64,000 nt of DNA from Toxonevra muliebris (GCA_963691655.1 OY829326.1:111883388-111947387); one strand, 5' to 3'. Positions 48,241 to 60,719 are shown, numbered from the stretch's first letter. Made by a program: numbers and translations. Notes: generated by a model from the letters alone, not told the origin.

Positions 48241-49430
48241 GAAGTTAGTCACAATTACGAGAATTGTCGCTCTGAAGTTAAACATCCGTATTTTGGGTGA
48301 ATTACAATGTTACCACGATTTGACCGCAGGAATGTTAGCCTGCCATAGAAATACTTGGGCTCTTTGGTAAATATAATTTTATGTAAAAATATTAATGATC
48401 TATAGTTTAATAGACACTGAAAATTAAGGTTAAAGAGTTGTTGTGAAAATGCAGAAACATGGTCGAATCTTCTTAAGCCATATACATATTGGGTAATGTT
48501 GTTATAAAGGACATTTAGTTTGCGTTTACTGACAGAGTCACAGTTGGCGAAAATTTCACATCCATATATTAGAGTTGGTATAAGGTAAGTCTTGACCAAC
48601 AATATCCGAATTTTTTGTCTAGTTAAATATTGCGTAGTCCCCAAGGATCGGACCATACCATAGACTTTGCCAATAGCTGTATTGATGTGATTTGTCCAGG
48701 TCAACGTACTGTTGATAGTAACACCCAGGTTTTTTGCTGTATTGACGACTTCAATAAATGAGTTGTTAAGAGTTATTTTTTGTGTTATTTTGAATTATTA
48801 AACATTTAGATTTTTTTGGATTAAGGCACAATCGATTAATTGAAGCCCAGTCATTTATTCTTTTCAGGTTTTTATTTAGATTCAGAATACAGTTATCTAA
48901 CAACTTAGGTTTACAACACGTATACAATTGGACATCATCAGCACACATTTGGACATTACAATTAACAACACAAGGAAGATCATTGATATATAACGAGAAA
49001 TGCAAAGGCCTCAGAATTGACCCTTGGGGCAGACCTCTGGAGACCAACAGAAAGTCAGAAGCTAAATTATTTAGACCTACAGCTTGTAGCCTTCTAGTGA
49101 GGTAAGAGTTCAAAAGAGGAGTTGCTGAAGTAGAGAAATTAAATTGTCCTAATAGTTTAGAGCAAAGAATTGAATGATCCACTGAATCGAATGCTTTAGA
49201 GTGATCTAGTAAGACCAGGAGTGCCAACTGGTTAGAGTCAAGATAGCTTCGTATTTCTTCCGTCACATCGATTAGAGGCAACTGTGTTTAAGCCTGAACT
49301 CCGATTGTCTTTCAGATAAGAGATTATTGTCAAGAAGATATTTAGATATTTGTTTGTGCATTAATGATTCAAGAACTTTTGAAAAAAAAGGTAGAAATAT
49401 TTTTTTTTTTAAGGGTTGAGGCCCCTCCGA

Positions 49431-51427
49431 AAGTTTTTTCTGACTACAATACTGTACACATTGATAAATATATATAAGTATGTGTATGTATATATTGAAA
49501 CCGACCACCAAAAAAAAGTGTCAGTGGATAACCAATAAATCCAATTTGTGTTAACATAATTGTAAATAATAAATATTGTATGGAAAGGAGACAGCAGTGT
49601 GGAAATTGCTGTAAGTGGCACACACACGCATACATGTGTGCAGCATGTACATGCATACTTTTTATGTGTGTAGGTACATATATTACAAAAATTAAGTTTG
49701 CTTTCAAAAGTACGACTACTGAGTAAAACCATTTTATATCACAAAAGTGCATTTATGTCATCTTACAATATAAAATTTTCCAAAGAAGAATTTTCTTTGT
49801 TGTCCAGTACCCAGATGTATATACATAAGTACCTACTACTGCTGTTGTTGTTGTTGTTGCGATTGTACAATAGTTGCAGCTACTTCATAAGCAAGCATAT
49901 GTTAGTGTTGTTGTTGGCCCAACTTGCTTGCTACTGCAACATGTTCAAAAATACTTTTATACACAAGAAATACTTTTACAATTACTAACTACTTTTGTTT
50001 CGAATATTTTTTCGTTCGTTCTGCTTTTGAATGCATGACATGGCAAAGAGTGAGAGAAGGTGGGGCTAGGTGTTTTGATGATGATGATATAAGGAGAAGG
50101 ACACACAAAAACTTATTTTTGTCGCGCGTTTGTAAGCATTTTGTGAAACATTCTCATAATTTTCATAGTTTTCACTGTTATTTTTTTATTTTGTTTTGTT
50201 AGTTTTGTCATGCAATGCATGTGAGTGTAGTGTAGAGCGTTACAGTGTGAGTGAGAGCGAAAGAGCATGAAAGCGCCATATTTAAAGTTGGTTACGGTTC
50301 GCTTTACCATCACCGGAAACTATAAGCTCGTTAGTGTTTTTTGATGTCACATTACATTCTTTTGTAATAAAAAGCTTATTTTCTTTTTTTTATTTTGTTA
50401 TTGTTTTTGCTGCAATGTGTTTTGCTGTTTTTTTTTTTGTTGCTATTTCTTCGTTCACTCTCTTACTGTTTCTCACTCCTTCTCACTCTCTCTCTCTCTT
50501 TCTGAATGTGTTTGTGTGCGTGAAAACGTTTTTGCTTGTAATTTTTTGTTTCATCTTTGTAAACATAACAAAATAGTTTGTAAAGTTGGCAAAGAATTTG
50601 AGAAATTATTAAACAAAACTATACGAATATAGTTGCAAATATGTTTGTGTATTACATGAGTGTGTGTGTTGTTTTTGCCTGTGGCACATTATTTTTTGTT
50701 GGAAGATTTTCTGGGTGTTACGAAAAGTTTAAAGTTGGTAAAAAAGTGTTTGAAAAATGGGAAAATTGATTTACTAAGAAAAACCAAAACAAAATATTTC
50801 AAAAATTGAAACACGTAACACATAATTAAGGTTAAAATCGTTTTGAATGTTTTTAAAATTATATAATTAGCTATAAGTGATTTGGAAATACTTTCGTGAA
50901 GTATTTCTAGAGATAACTATAGAGAAATGCGAGAAAGTTCGGTCAGACTGAACTTATAGGACATTTAATTGTCTGTAAATTTTTCTCCTTCTTTGTCTGT
51001 CTCTATTTGCCCTTTTTGTCTTTATATTTTTCTCCTCTTTTCTCTTCTTTTTTCTTGCTTTTTTATATTTTCTCCTTCACTTTTCTTTTACGCATTCTCT
51101 TCTAATTCTTTTCCTCCTTTCTTAATTTTACATATCTTGTTTATACCCTTATTTTTTATTTAAATGAAGTTAAATGGAGAAGTGAAAATTTATGCATTTG
51201 TAAGAAATGTGGAAATAAATGATATTTATTAGTTTCAAGGAGGTTATTTGCCCGACTAATGAGATTGAAGTTTTTCTTTATTTCTTCATAACCAACGACC
51301 AAAAAAGCTCGTATAAATCAAATATTGCAATACTCAACTTTCCATTCATAATATGTGCCACAAATATAACGAGTACGCTGCTTCACAATACACTAATATA
51401 AATTTAAATATAGAAATAAAATTTTTA
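49431..51427. other. Non-coding, simple-repeat-rich stretch
   Basis: Includes a G-rich phrase on the minus strand near 49450-49410 resembling a hAT-like end (TGTAGTCAGAAAAAACTTTC), GTT repeats (about 49838-49860), CT/TTC-rich tracts (50455-50500, 50985-51125) and TGTG repeats. Open frames here translate low-complexity DNA. No gene supported. Confidence 0.45.
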
Positions 51428-51765
51428 CTAGTCGGTAAGGCCCCAGTAACTGGGGCAATTTTTTTTGCGGAAGAAATCTGTTTATGAAAAAACAAATAAC
51501 AAAAGAGAACCAAATTACTCGTTGGTGTTTGTTTTGTTTTTTGTGTATGCAGATAACTCGTTAGATAATTCTAAGAGATTCCGTTACTCATGTCTTTTCT
51601 CTTTCTCTTATTTACTATTTACTCTATTTACTCCCGCTTAAGCCATGATTTTTTCAGCGATGAATGCAATGCTTTGTTCAATGAGCGAATTTTAAAAAAC
51701 TTCCGACGCTAATATTTTGGGATTGGCTTAACCGATTTTAAATCTGTTAATTTTTGGTTAACCTA
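51428..51765 (-). mobile_element. Helitron-like non-autonomous element, copy 2
   Basis: Second copy of 23018-23364 in the same orientation. On the minus strand it ends GCCCCAGTTACTGGGGC (perfect hairpin), then CTTACCGACTAG, then flanking T. The other end is TAGGTTAACCAAAAATTAA. Shared internal text includes TTCCGACGCTAATATTTTGG and ATGCAATGCTTTGTTCAATG (plus strand). Confidence 0.6.
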
Positions 51766-52350
51766 TAATATAATATCGTAGCACTTCTGGATCTTCTGGA
51801 ATAAAATTGTACTTACACAAATAAATGTATAGATTATAACCAACCTCCTATACATACGGATTTTTTAACTCTATAACTTGGAAGGTATGAAGTCTCCATC
51901 ACTGTCATTTTAAAAATATGACTTGTGACGACATGCACGGAGAATTTGTTGGCGCAAACTTGTATTCTAGCCATCTTGTCTTTTCCATATCTCCATTTTC
52001 TCGCTTTATCCTATACTTCTCCCTCCACTTCTTTTTCTTAACAAATTCCTTGGCTATATCCTCCATTTCTCTCCTTATTACTCTCTTCTCTGTATCCTTT
52101 TCTTTTCCTTTTCTACTCTCTTTTTTTCCTCTTCCTCACTGTTCTTTTTTCTATCTCTTTCGCTATCCCAATTTTTGCTTCTCTCGTTTTTCCTATCTTT
52201 ATATTTCTCCCTCCCTCTTTTCCGCACAGTCCACTTTCCAACTTCCCTTTTTCCTCTCTCTTTTTTGTATCTCCTCAATTTCTATCTTTATTTCTCTTTT
52301 TTTCTTTCTTTATATTTCGCTTCGGCTTTTCTTCTCCCTTTCACCTTTCT
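51766..52350 (+). repeat. Spacer and polypyrimidine tract
   Basis: After about 200 bp of spacer, about 51965-52350 is strongly C/T-biased on the plus strand (TTTTCCTTTTC, CTCTCTT, TCCCTCCC motifs), a strand-asymmetric low-complexity tract. The 183-aa frame across it is Phe/Ser/Leu-rich and follows from the composition. Confidence 0.7.
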
Positions 52351-55300
52351 TTGTCCATAGTCGTATGTCCAATCATTGTCGAAACCGGTTTCCCGAACGC
52401 CGCTTCCACACACTATTGGCCGAAGCTGGACATTCAGACACCGCTACTTCAACCGAGGATTACCATTGAATCCAGTTTTCCAAAACTAACCTGTTTAATC
52501 GAAAAGATTCATGAACAGGTAGAGCAACCCAGGACTCGACTATCTCCGATATACTAACTGAGCGGACCGTCTCTGCCAGCGCTTCGAGAATGGCAGTTGC
52601 TCACTAAATGCTCACTAAATAATATGAGTTACCACCAGTATTGAGATCGGCAAAAAAATCTGCTTAATAAAATTCTGTTTTTATAAGATGCTGGAAGCCA
52701 TAAATTTAATTTAATTTGTGTTTTTGAAATTCTGTTTTCTACAAAATTCTGCATTCTAAAATTGTGCTTTTATAAAATTCTGATTTTACAAAATTTTTTA
52801 CACTAAAAATTCTACAACTTCCAATCCACCACCTTTCTGATAAAATGTTAGATGTTATCCTTTCGCCTCATACAAATTTAATATTGTCGTCTTGAGTTTT
52901 AGTTTTAGCATTTTGGACGTTTTTCGATGGCAAATAGCCGCGACTAGACGAAAGTGTCAAAACAACCGACTGTCGTACAATTTGACCCGACAATTTGACG
53001 CTTTACAAAATCAAATGACGAATGGGTAATTTTTTAAGAGTAATTCGGGGTCGCTGATTCCGACCTTGTACTCAAATTCTTCGTCTTAGACCAATATAAA
53101 TTTTTTTTTTTTTTTTTACCTTTTACATGTTTTATAGCTTTGAGAAAGTGGTCAATCATGAAAGGGAGGAACAAATTATATACATAGCAATACTCCACCA
53201 ACCCTCCTTACCTACTCTGTTAGGTGCAATATAAATCCACTATTTGATATATGACTATGCCGACTAAACAATCGTGAAACCAATCATAGAGTTTTGGTGA
53301 AAATGTTCCAGATCGAAAAGTGGTTGAGTTTAGCGAAGGTCAAAATTACCTAGGCTTAACTTTTCTTAAGAAATTATCTCTTGAAAGTAAGAAAATTGGT
53401 TCTTGTTTATTATTTTTTCTAATGGCGATTGTTAAGAAAGTTAAGTCAGGCCTTATTTCTGCCGCCTTCCAACACCGTGATTCGAATTGAGCGGGTTATT
53501 TCATTTGCTCAACTAAATCTAGCCAGCGAGACAGCTCCATTCTTATACACTTGACGATGTCAGTGCCGGCGTACAACTCAAACAGCTCTAAGTTCTATCC
53601 TATTTGATACATGTTTGCTCCAAGCTCAAGGTGCATTCCTCGATAGCTGGTCAAAGGAAAGCTCCTGCTTAAAGAAGAGCAAGCATCATTTATGAGGCAG
53701 TCATCGACTTTAGCTTAGGTTCTTCTTTATACCAGCTTTGAGGAAGGACAGTAGACCTGTATATGTATATATTAGTAAAAATGGTAAAAGTACAATTATT
53801 TTTTTCGTTCCTGTAAAATTTTCCAGTCACCTGTGACGGTTGGAAAAATGAAAGATATACGGGAATTTTTTTGATCTGTCAAATAAAGGAATATGGGGAT
53901 CGTTTTATATTATTTTTATTAAGTGCACTTCTAACAACATTTCCATAAATATTGAATAGTTTTGAAGATATGGGCGTTGCCGTGAAGCCCGAAAAAAAAT
54001 ATCCCCCTCCATGGTCGCGTCGATTTTTCAAGAACTAATTTTCTGAAAATAAATTCTTTAGTTTTTAATAATCTACATATATGAGTGTAATTCTCGTCGC
54101 ACGTAGCGTTTTTATTTTTTTTTTTTCGACAAAATGGCGACTGATTGAAAATTTTTTCTTTTTGTTTTAAAAGAGCTTAAAAAATAGTAAACACCAAAAA
54201 TTTGACAATCGGCTACGCTCAACGATAGCCACTGCAAAGACGAACACAATGAATAAAATTAATAATCGTTTAAAATTTGATCGAGTTATCGACGCGACTA
54301 GTTCGAAAAAAGTCATTTCGAGAAAAACGCGTTTAAGGTTTTCAGTTCATCTACTTCGGTCGGTCTATGGCTGTAACTCAGGCAATTTTTAGAATAATGA
54401 CTTGAAATTTTGTACACATATTTTTGAATATAAAAAACTTTAATTTAAGATAAAAAGAAAAACATTTTTTTTTTGACCCGTCACAGTGTCGCCTTCCCCC
54501 CTTAAGTTATCACTGAACCGGGCGCCTTTGATTTCTTATATATGAAACAGTATTTTCTAGTCTATGACTTTCTCACTTTTAAATACTTAAAAACGATTTT
54601 ACTTTCAATAAAACTAAAGTATTTCTCTTACACCATTCAACATTTACCATTTACTTATGAGTGTTATAAAGTATCATCAATGAATCTAAAAATTGAATTG
54701 TGACTTGAAAATAAAATACTTTTCAACTTTATTTACAATCACTATCAATAAGGTTTTTTTTTCGTTGATATGTAGGTACTTGATTTTTTTTTGTCTCAAG
54801 ATCGCAAATTTACGTGGTTGAGGACAACATAAGTTTCAATTTTTAGCAACCAAAAAAAAAAAACTTTACACTTTTATCTAAATTACATTTGAAAACCCAT
54901 CAACGGCGTCATCAACAAGAACATCATCACCATCGTCAACGCCAACACTATAAAATAACTACCAGCAACATCAACACTTTTCGAAATAAAATCTTTGATA
55001 TACTTAGTGTATGTACGTGAATACATATATACCTACATATATACTTATGTATATATTTTTCAACTTATTGTTAGCAAAAGAAGTTATGAAAATAAAGTGT
55101 TGTCGCAGTGTCGTCGCTGTCTCGTATGAAGAGCAACACCAACAGCAGCAGCAAAATATAGCGCTCATACAGTGACACCTCCGCTGTTGCTAATGCTGCT
55201 GATATCTTCTCAACCGGAAGTTGTGGGCGGAAGTGATGCTAGCTGCGTTCGTTCGTCATATTTTATTAGATTTCCCGTTAAAAAAAAAAAGATTGTGTGT

Positions 55301-56414
55301 GATAAAAGTGCAAAAATGAAAAAGAAATAAACACACATAAATATAACCGTTGCACTAAAAAATTCGGAAATAATGTTAAAAATTTTCGTTTAAGCACACA
55401 CACACACATACACATAAATATTCATATGTTTGTTTGCTTGTGTTGTGGCGTAAAGTGAATTTTCAGTGAAATTTCATTGCGAGCCGCGCTCTTAACATTT
55501 CATTCTGTTTTAAAATCATTTTTCTTTTGCTACTCCGTTTCATACACTTTTTCTTATTCCTCCTCCTCCTCCTTCTCTTCATCGTCTGCTTCATTATCAT
55601 ATGCCAGAAAATTACAGCTGCACATAAAAACGTTTGTTTCATCAAAAAAAAAAAAAAATAAAATAAAAAAAATACTGCCAGGTCACATTTGCTGCCGAGA
55701 CGTTGAGACATTGCCAACATCACATCGACATGTATTTCTAATTTATTTTTTTTTTTTAGCATTTCAATTTTTGTTATATCGCATACCGCATCATGTCGCG
55801 TACCACATAACGCTCGCAATAAAATTGAATGCATAAAAATTATCTCAAAAGTTGTAAATAATTTTTTGTTTTTCTTGTAGCTTGTTCGCCCGCTCGCTCA
55901 CTCGCTTACAGATGCTCGTTAGATTGATATAAATGCGGTGCATAAATTGTTGCAGTTTATTATTTTAATGTTGTAAATTAAATTGTTGTCATAAATTTGT
56001 AACAGAAGGAAAGTAACAGCAACAGATACAACTTTACTTACTTGTTTTACAATTTTACGCAAAAGTGAATTTGTCATGAACTCATAAATTACGAATATTT
56101 CAAATGAAACCCCAAAATTATGAGACTTCCTCATTTTAGTATACCATAAATTGACAAGCACAATTTTTAATAAATTAATAATTATGTGTGTGGGTATGTG
56201 TGTTTGTGTTTGCGTTGGTGTTGACAGTTAAAATTAGATAGGGAGATAGGGTCACGTTGAATGACAAATTAATATCGAAATCGAATACATGTGTACATGA
56301 AATGGCCGGTCATTATTAGGACTTGAAGGAGAACGATTTCGTGTGGTCCTGCGTAAAATTTTTTTTATGTACACCAAAGCCTCGATTAAGAAGATTTGGT
56401 CTAAGGGAGTGCTT
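52351..56414. other. Non-coding stretch with simple repeats and minor TE scraps
   Basis: No gene supported. The minus strand at about 53600-53480 (DIVKCIRMELSRWLDLVEQM) resembles a GH-type block near the end of RTE/jockey ORFs, weakly. Poly(T) lies at 53100-53117. CAA/CAG-rich DNA lies at about 54900-54980 and 55130-55160. A less AT-rich stretch at about 55195-55260 might be regulatory. TCC/CTC repeats lie at 55555-55590. Confidence 0.4.
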
Positions 56415-57432
56415 CGGGGCCGAATTTAGCATGGGGCCAACGAGGACATGGTCCGGGGCCGCCACATTTCGGAGCTTTCCAGTTAAAACGGAATCCGAAA
56501 AATTAAAAATAAAGTTAAAAATTAAAAATAAATAAAAATAAGGTAGTTCTATCGATTGCTGTCACCGTGTAGTTTCTTATGAATACACTCAATTTTTCCG
56601 CGCAATTTTAAACGCTTGTACGCTTGTATTTTACATTAACTCGATAATTTTGATGTGGTTACAACAGTCACCAATTGACTCGGACAAATATAAAATGAGT
56701 TTAAAAAAAATCGATCATATAATTTATAATTATTTTATAGGTTTTTTTAGGCAGTTAGAGCACAGTGTTGCTCGTCTATTTTAAACATGTTTAAGTTCTT
56801 ATAATTTATAATTTAAAATAACTTCATAACGCCCCTGACGAATCTTAAAAATTAAGCGAAACGTTAGACAAACAATAAAATAAAATTTATCGTTTTATTT
56901 GCATTAACCCTTAAATACCCACTGGTCACTACAGTGACCAACCACTTCAGTGGCTGCCTGTGCTGCCATTTTAAATTCGCCATTTAACATAAACATCTGG
57001 TCTTACTGCCTAAAGGATTAATTCTAGAACAAAAATTGCAACTCCGTACCGGTAATGTCGATGACAATTATAGCGAATTCTTTTTGTGTGCGACATCTTC
57101 ATGTAATTCTTTGGGCATTTGCGCCATCTGTATGTGAAATGTATAACTGCCATAAACTTTAAGATGGCGACGCTAGACATTGTTCTTTCTGTGTGTGTGT
57201 AATTAATATGTTATATTGAATTAAAACTATTTATGAATCGTTTATTATATAGTTTGCTCGTGAATTCAGTTACGGAATATTAATATTTAGCCCCTCATGC
57301 ACATTGCTCGACAAAATTATGTCGCATTGCAAACATACGCGCGACGTCACATCCGGTTGGTTTTACTCTAGGACAAGAGAATAGAGTTTCACTTCAAAAA
57401 TTTTAAAAATATTGGCTCTAAGTCCGGCCCTG
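56415..57432. mobile_element. 1018-bp hAT-like non-autonomous element with perfect 8-bp TSD
   Basis: GAGTGCTT flanks both ends (56407-56414 and 57433-57440). The left end reads CGGGGCCGAATTTAGC and the reverse-complemented right end reads CAGGGCCGGACTTAGAGC. This is a different family from 24014-24944, although both share a GGCCG core at the ends. No transposase ORF. It contains a nested TTAA element at 56908-57017. Confidence 0.8.
56908..57017. mobile_element. piggyBac-type MITE, copy 2 (nested)
   Basis: TTAA at 56904-56907 and 57018-57021. The 110-bp interior matches the first part of 35071-35554 (CCCTTAAATACCCACTGG at the start, TTACTGCCTAAAG near the end). The right terminus (TCCTTTAGGC reverse-complemented) matches the left only loosely. 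Confidence 0.6.
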
Positions 57433-57440
57433 GAGTGCTT

Positions 57441-57706
57441 TAATATTTCTAATATATAAAGTTATAAAAATTCCAAGTTTTATTTTATTTACATCACAAA
57501 TCGATTCTAAAAGTATGCTAAATAAATAACTTTCTCTATTAAATTTTCAGGTATTTGTTCACTTTTTGCAAGGGAAGTGAGACAAAACTAAAAATAAAGA
57601 AGTTGTATTTTATTCCAATATAATTTTGAAGACAGTACATCACGGTGAGTGAAAATTTTACTCCTTTAAAGTTTGAATAAAGATAATTTTTATTTGCTTT
57701 CGTATA
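57441..57706. other. Short spacer
   Basis: AT-rich spacer between two transposons; ends in the TA duplication (57705-57706) of the next element. Confidence 0.4.
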
Positions 57707-58948
57707 AAGCGCGGTTCACGCAAAAGTGGCACGCAGGAAAGTCGCTGTATCTTTTTAACCAGAACACTCAGAATAACAAATAATGCATTAAATGATAAGT
57801 TTAATATTGTGTTTTAATACTATAATATTAAAAGATTTAAATTTCTTTGTTGTGCAAAAAGTTCCGGGTATTCCTTTTAATGGACCCCATCAACCTTTGA
57901 ACATCCGCTCTGGATACTTTTGCGGCTATTTGGTTCCATTTTAGTAACATTGAATTCACATTTTTAACAACACCTGCATTTTTCTTCAACTTATATTTTG
58001 TAATAGCCCTGTATTTTTCGATCGGTCAAAGCTGGGGGCAATTGGGTGGATTCATATATTTGGGTACTAAATCTACTTTATTTGTCTGATACCAATCCAT
58101 GGTTTTCTTAGAGTAGTGGCAATTGGCTAAATCAGGCCAAAACTTCACTGGCGAATGGTGGTGACGAACAAATGGCAATAGTCGTTTCGAAACGCACTCT
58201 TTGATGTAAATATCAGACGTCATAGAAGAGGATGTCACAAATGCCCTGGATTTGAGACCACAGCTGCAAATAGCCTGCCACACCATTGCTTTCTTTGCAA
58301 ATTCATCCATTTTTGGAATCTGCTTAAGATCAAATTTTACGTATGATTCGTCATCCACAATAATGCATCCATTGAATTTGGTCAAAACATTATTATAAAG
58401 AAGACGACCACGTTTTTTGGCCAGCAAATTCTGTTTGTCTGCTCTATTTGGATATTTTATAGCACGATAGCACTTTAGCCCAGCTTTTATGCGTATTCGT
58501 CTAGCAGTACGTTTGCTGGTATTGAATTTTTTGGCACGATCGCTATCCGATAGTCCGGGATTGCTATTGATGGACCTCAAGATCTTTGCCTTTAATTTTA
58601 GGTAGGTGGTTCCCGTTTTCTTCACAACTTTTTTAGCTCTTTCAACACTAAGAGTTTCTTTATATCGTTTTATAACTCTACATACGCTTCTTTTGGAGAT
58701 ATTTAACACTTTCGCAATCTTTGAACCAGACCACGACGGATTTTCAATAAATTTGTTCACAATAAATTTTCTATTTGCAGCTTCCATTGTGCACACAATC
58801 CCCAACTTGCGATCAATTAATATGAAAAATTTATCAGCTAACGGTAACGGTATTGTAAACAAATCCCAGTAAAAAATTTGTTGTTCTTATGACTAGGGGC
58901 GACGTGGTGACCACAACAAAGCGTGCCAATTTGGCGTGAACCGCGCTT
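57707..58948 (-). mobile_element. Full-length Tc1/mariner-superfamily element (DD37E)
   Basis: TA flanks both ends (57705-57706, 58949-58950). The TIRs AAGCGCGGTTCACGC (15 bp) are identical and extend with two mismatches to 28 bp, ending TGGCACGC on both sides. Total length 1242 bp. A single transposase ORF occupies most of the interior. Confidence 0.93.
57837..58787 (-). pseudogene. DD37E transposase, one premature stop
   Basis: Starting at the ATG at 58787 (MEAANRKFIVNKFIENPS) the frame runs 316 codons to TAA at 57839-57837. Two helix-turn-helix-like units (about residues 22-44 and 79-103) would bind the TIRs. The catalytic region has IVDDESYVKFD (Asp 146), FWPDLANCHYS (Asp 219) and PIEKY (Glu 257), with 37 residues between the last two. 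That spacing defines the DD37E group reported from mosquitoes (ITmD37E). A single TGA at codon 254, just before the Glu, replaces what is Arg in typical relatives (CGA to TGA). No frameshift was seen. The frame is also open upstream of this ATG for about 25 codons, but without an ATG. This copy makes at most a truncated protein lacking Glu. Confidence 0.92.
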
Positions 58949-58950
58949 TA

Positions 58951-60719
58951 TTACTTATTACCAATCCTAGTCAAAATATTCAACTTTATAATTAATAAAG
59001 AAGCACTACTTTCGATATCGACTAGTTAAGAAATAAATCTGTGCATATGAAAGTATTTTAAATAAATTTTTGTAACATCAAAATCAAGTTAGTTTAACAC
59101 ATTTTTGTAAAAAAAAACAATCATTGTTGGTGTCTTCTTAATTAAAAAAGCGTAACAAGAACAATCGAAATTTCTGCATTAAGTATACTAAAAATAATAA
59201 AATTACAAAGATAATAAGAAGGGCAGGCAACTGGAATAAAATATTAAGTTTAAAATAATTTGATTCTTTAATCATATATAATTTTTGTATATTCCCTAAT
59301 GATATATTTTTATAACACAACTACAAGTTTTTCTGCCACACTAAGGCTACAATAATAATAATAGCCTTTAGAAAGACAACCATAATAACATTTTCTTTTC
59401 ACATCCTTGTGCGATATACAATATGTAAATATTTGTATGCATGCAAATATTCGCACTGAAAATTAAGTACTTAAAACAACAAAACCAAAAAAAAAAAAAA
59501 AAAAAATAGAAGTTCCATAAATTTTTCATATTGTACCATAAAAGAAGATCCATCCACTTTTTTTTTTATTTTCGTAGTTGCGATTTATTCAAACATGTCC
59601 GAAATCAATGTCGAAAGAAAATTTATTGTTACCACATCATGCCACACATGCGACGATTAATTGACAGCACAAGTAAGCAGCAATTGCTACTGGTTTTTTT
59701 TTTCTTCTTCTGCTTCTTGTTCGTGTAGTTGATATTTTTATAGTTGTAGTTCTTGTTCTTGTTTATGTTGTTGTTACTGTTGTTGTTACTGTTGTTGTAT
59801 TGCAATATCCGGATACAACATGATCCCCCGTTGGCCATTACTTTGATGAGAGACGTTTGGATGGACGGACGTATAGACGCACGAGTGTATAGATATATAG
59901 GTGGACAGACTAGCTGACAAACAATTGGTTTAATATGTTCGCTTGGTCGTTTATGTTTACACAGTAACAAAACATACGCACACACATTCACACACACACA
60001 TATACTGGGAGTTCTTACATATGTGTATGTACAGTTGCTTGTTTTACTTTGTAACAAATGCAATTGTGAAACAAATTGGACAACTACATAGGTCAGACAT
60101 GCATAAATATAGTGTTTTTTAAATTAGTGACGCAATATTTATGAGTATCTAATATCTTAAAGCTGGGACCATTTTTTCACAATATTAATTTAACTTAACG
60201 AATTATTTTGAAGTTATTGGTGTTCATACATATCAGATCGTTGCTTCCGATACCGAAGTTTTCGATATCACTGTGCAACAATTTTCAGGAAATGTTTTCG
60301 GACCTCAACGAAACGGCCGTCTGATTTGCCCGTCTCTGTATACATTGTTGTTGTGATGACTACATTTGTTCATTAACCTGTTTATATATAACTTCAAATA
60401 ACGAAATTGGCATGAACTTAAGTCATGACTTTGAAAATTAAATCTAGAGGTTAATTTTGAAATTTTGAAAATTAAATCTAGAGGTTAATTTTCAAAGTCT
60501 ACTAAAAAACTATCAAACCTGCCTTAGTTAGCGGTAGTAAAACTCCAGCAGCAACTACATTTTTTTTTATCTATTATATTTATTTGAAATAACTTATATA
60601 AATATAAAAACAAAGTTAACGATCTATTCATAGTTTAATTGTAATCTACTTTATATTCTATATTATATCTATAGAATATGTATATGTAGAATCTGGTTAA
60701 TAAATTAAATCTACTTTTT
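58951..60719. other. Non-coding stretch
   Basis: AT-rich with GTT/ACTGTTGTT repeats (about 59765-59800), CA repeats (about 59975-60005) and a tandem duplication of about 34 bp (60431-60494, containing TTGAAAATTAAATCTAGAGG twice). A solo CACTGTGCAAC end lies at about 60274. No gene supported. Confidence 0.45.

Larger units (their letters stand above)
46590..49430 (-). mobile_element. CR1/jockey-group LINE, split by a mariner insertion
   Basis: The minus strand carries RT motifs in order: SKVLESLMHKQISKYLLDNN and LLSERQSEF (about 49390-49300), LLDHSKAFDSVDHS (about 49220-49180), GLPQGSILRPLHF (about 49030-48990) and QMCADDVQLYT, where the catalytic YADD is CADD (about 48945-48910). These are followed by LNPKKSKC (about 48820-48800) and NLGVTINSTLTWTNHI (about 48740-48690). 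A frameshift lies near 48775. After ERQFS (48255) the ORF is interrupted by mariner DNA and resumes with IVRLCNALPYFIQ (about 47005-46970) and FKNILLSHL. A 3' UTR and an (AATAAAT)n tail at 46590-46616 complete the 3' end. The 5' half is missing. Confidence 0.8.

Noticed and set aside
51918..52469. 183-codon open frame, Phe/Ser/Leu-rich
   Set aside because: Created by a polypyrimidine tract; pyrimidine-only codons rarely give stops. No domain recognised.
52360..52640. Possible coding fragment with less AT-rich composition
   Set aside because: Short frames on the plus strand (RRFHTLLAEAGHSDT) match nothing I know; stops occur in every frame within about 200 bp.
55463..55834. Arg/Lys-rich minus-strand frame
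   Set aside because: Comes from TCC/CTC and poly(A) low-complexity DNA; also open on the opposite strand for the same reason.
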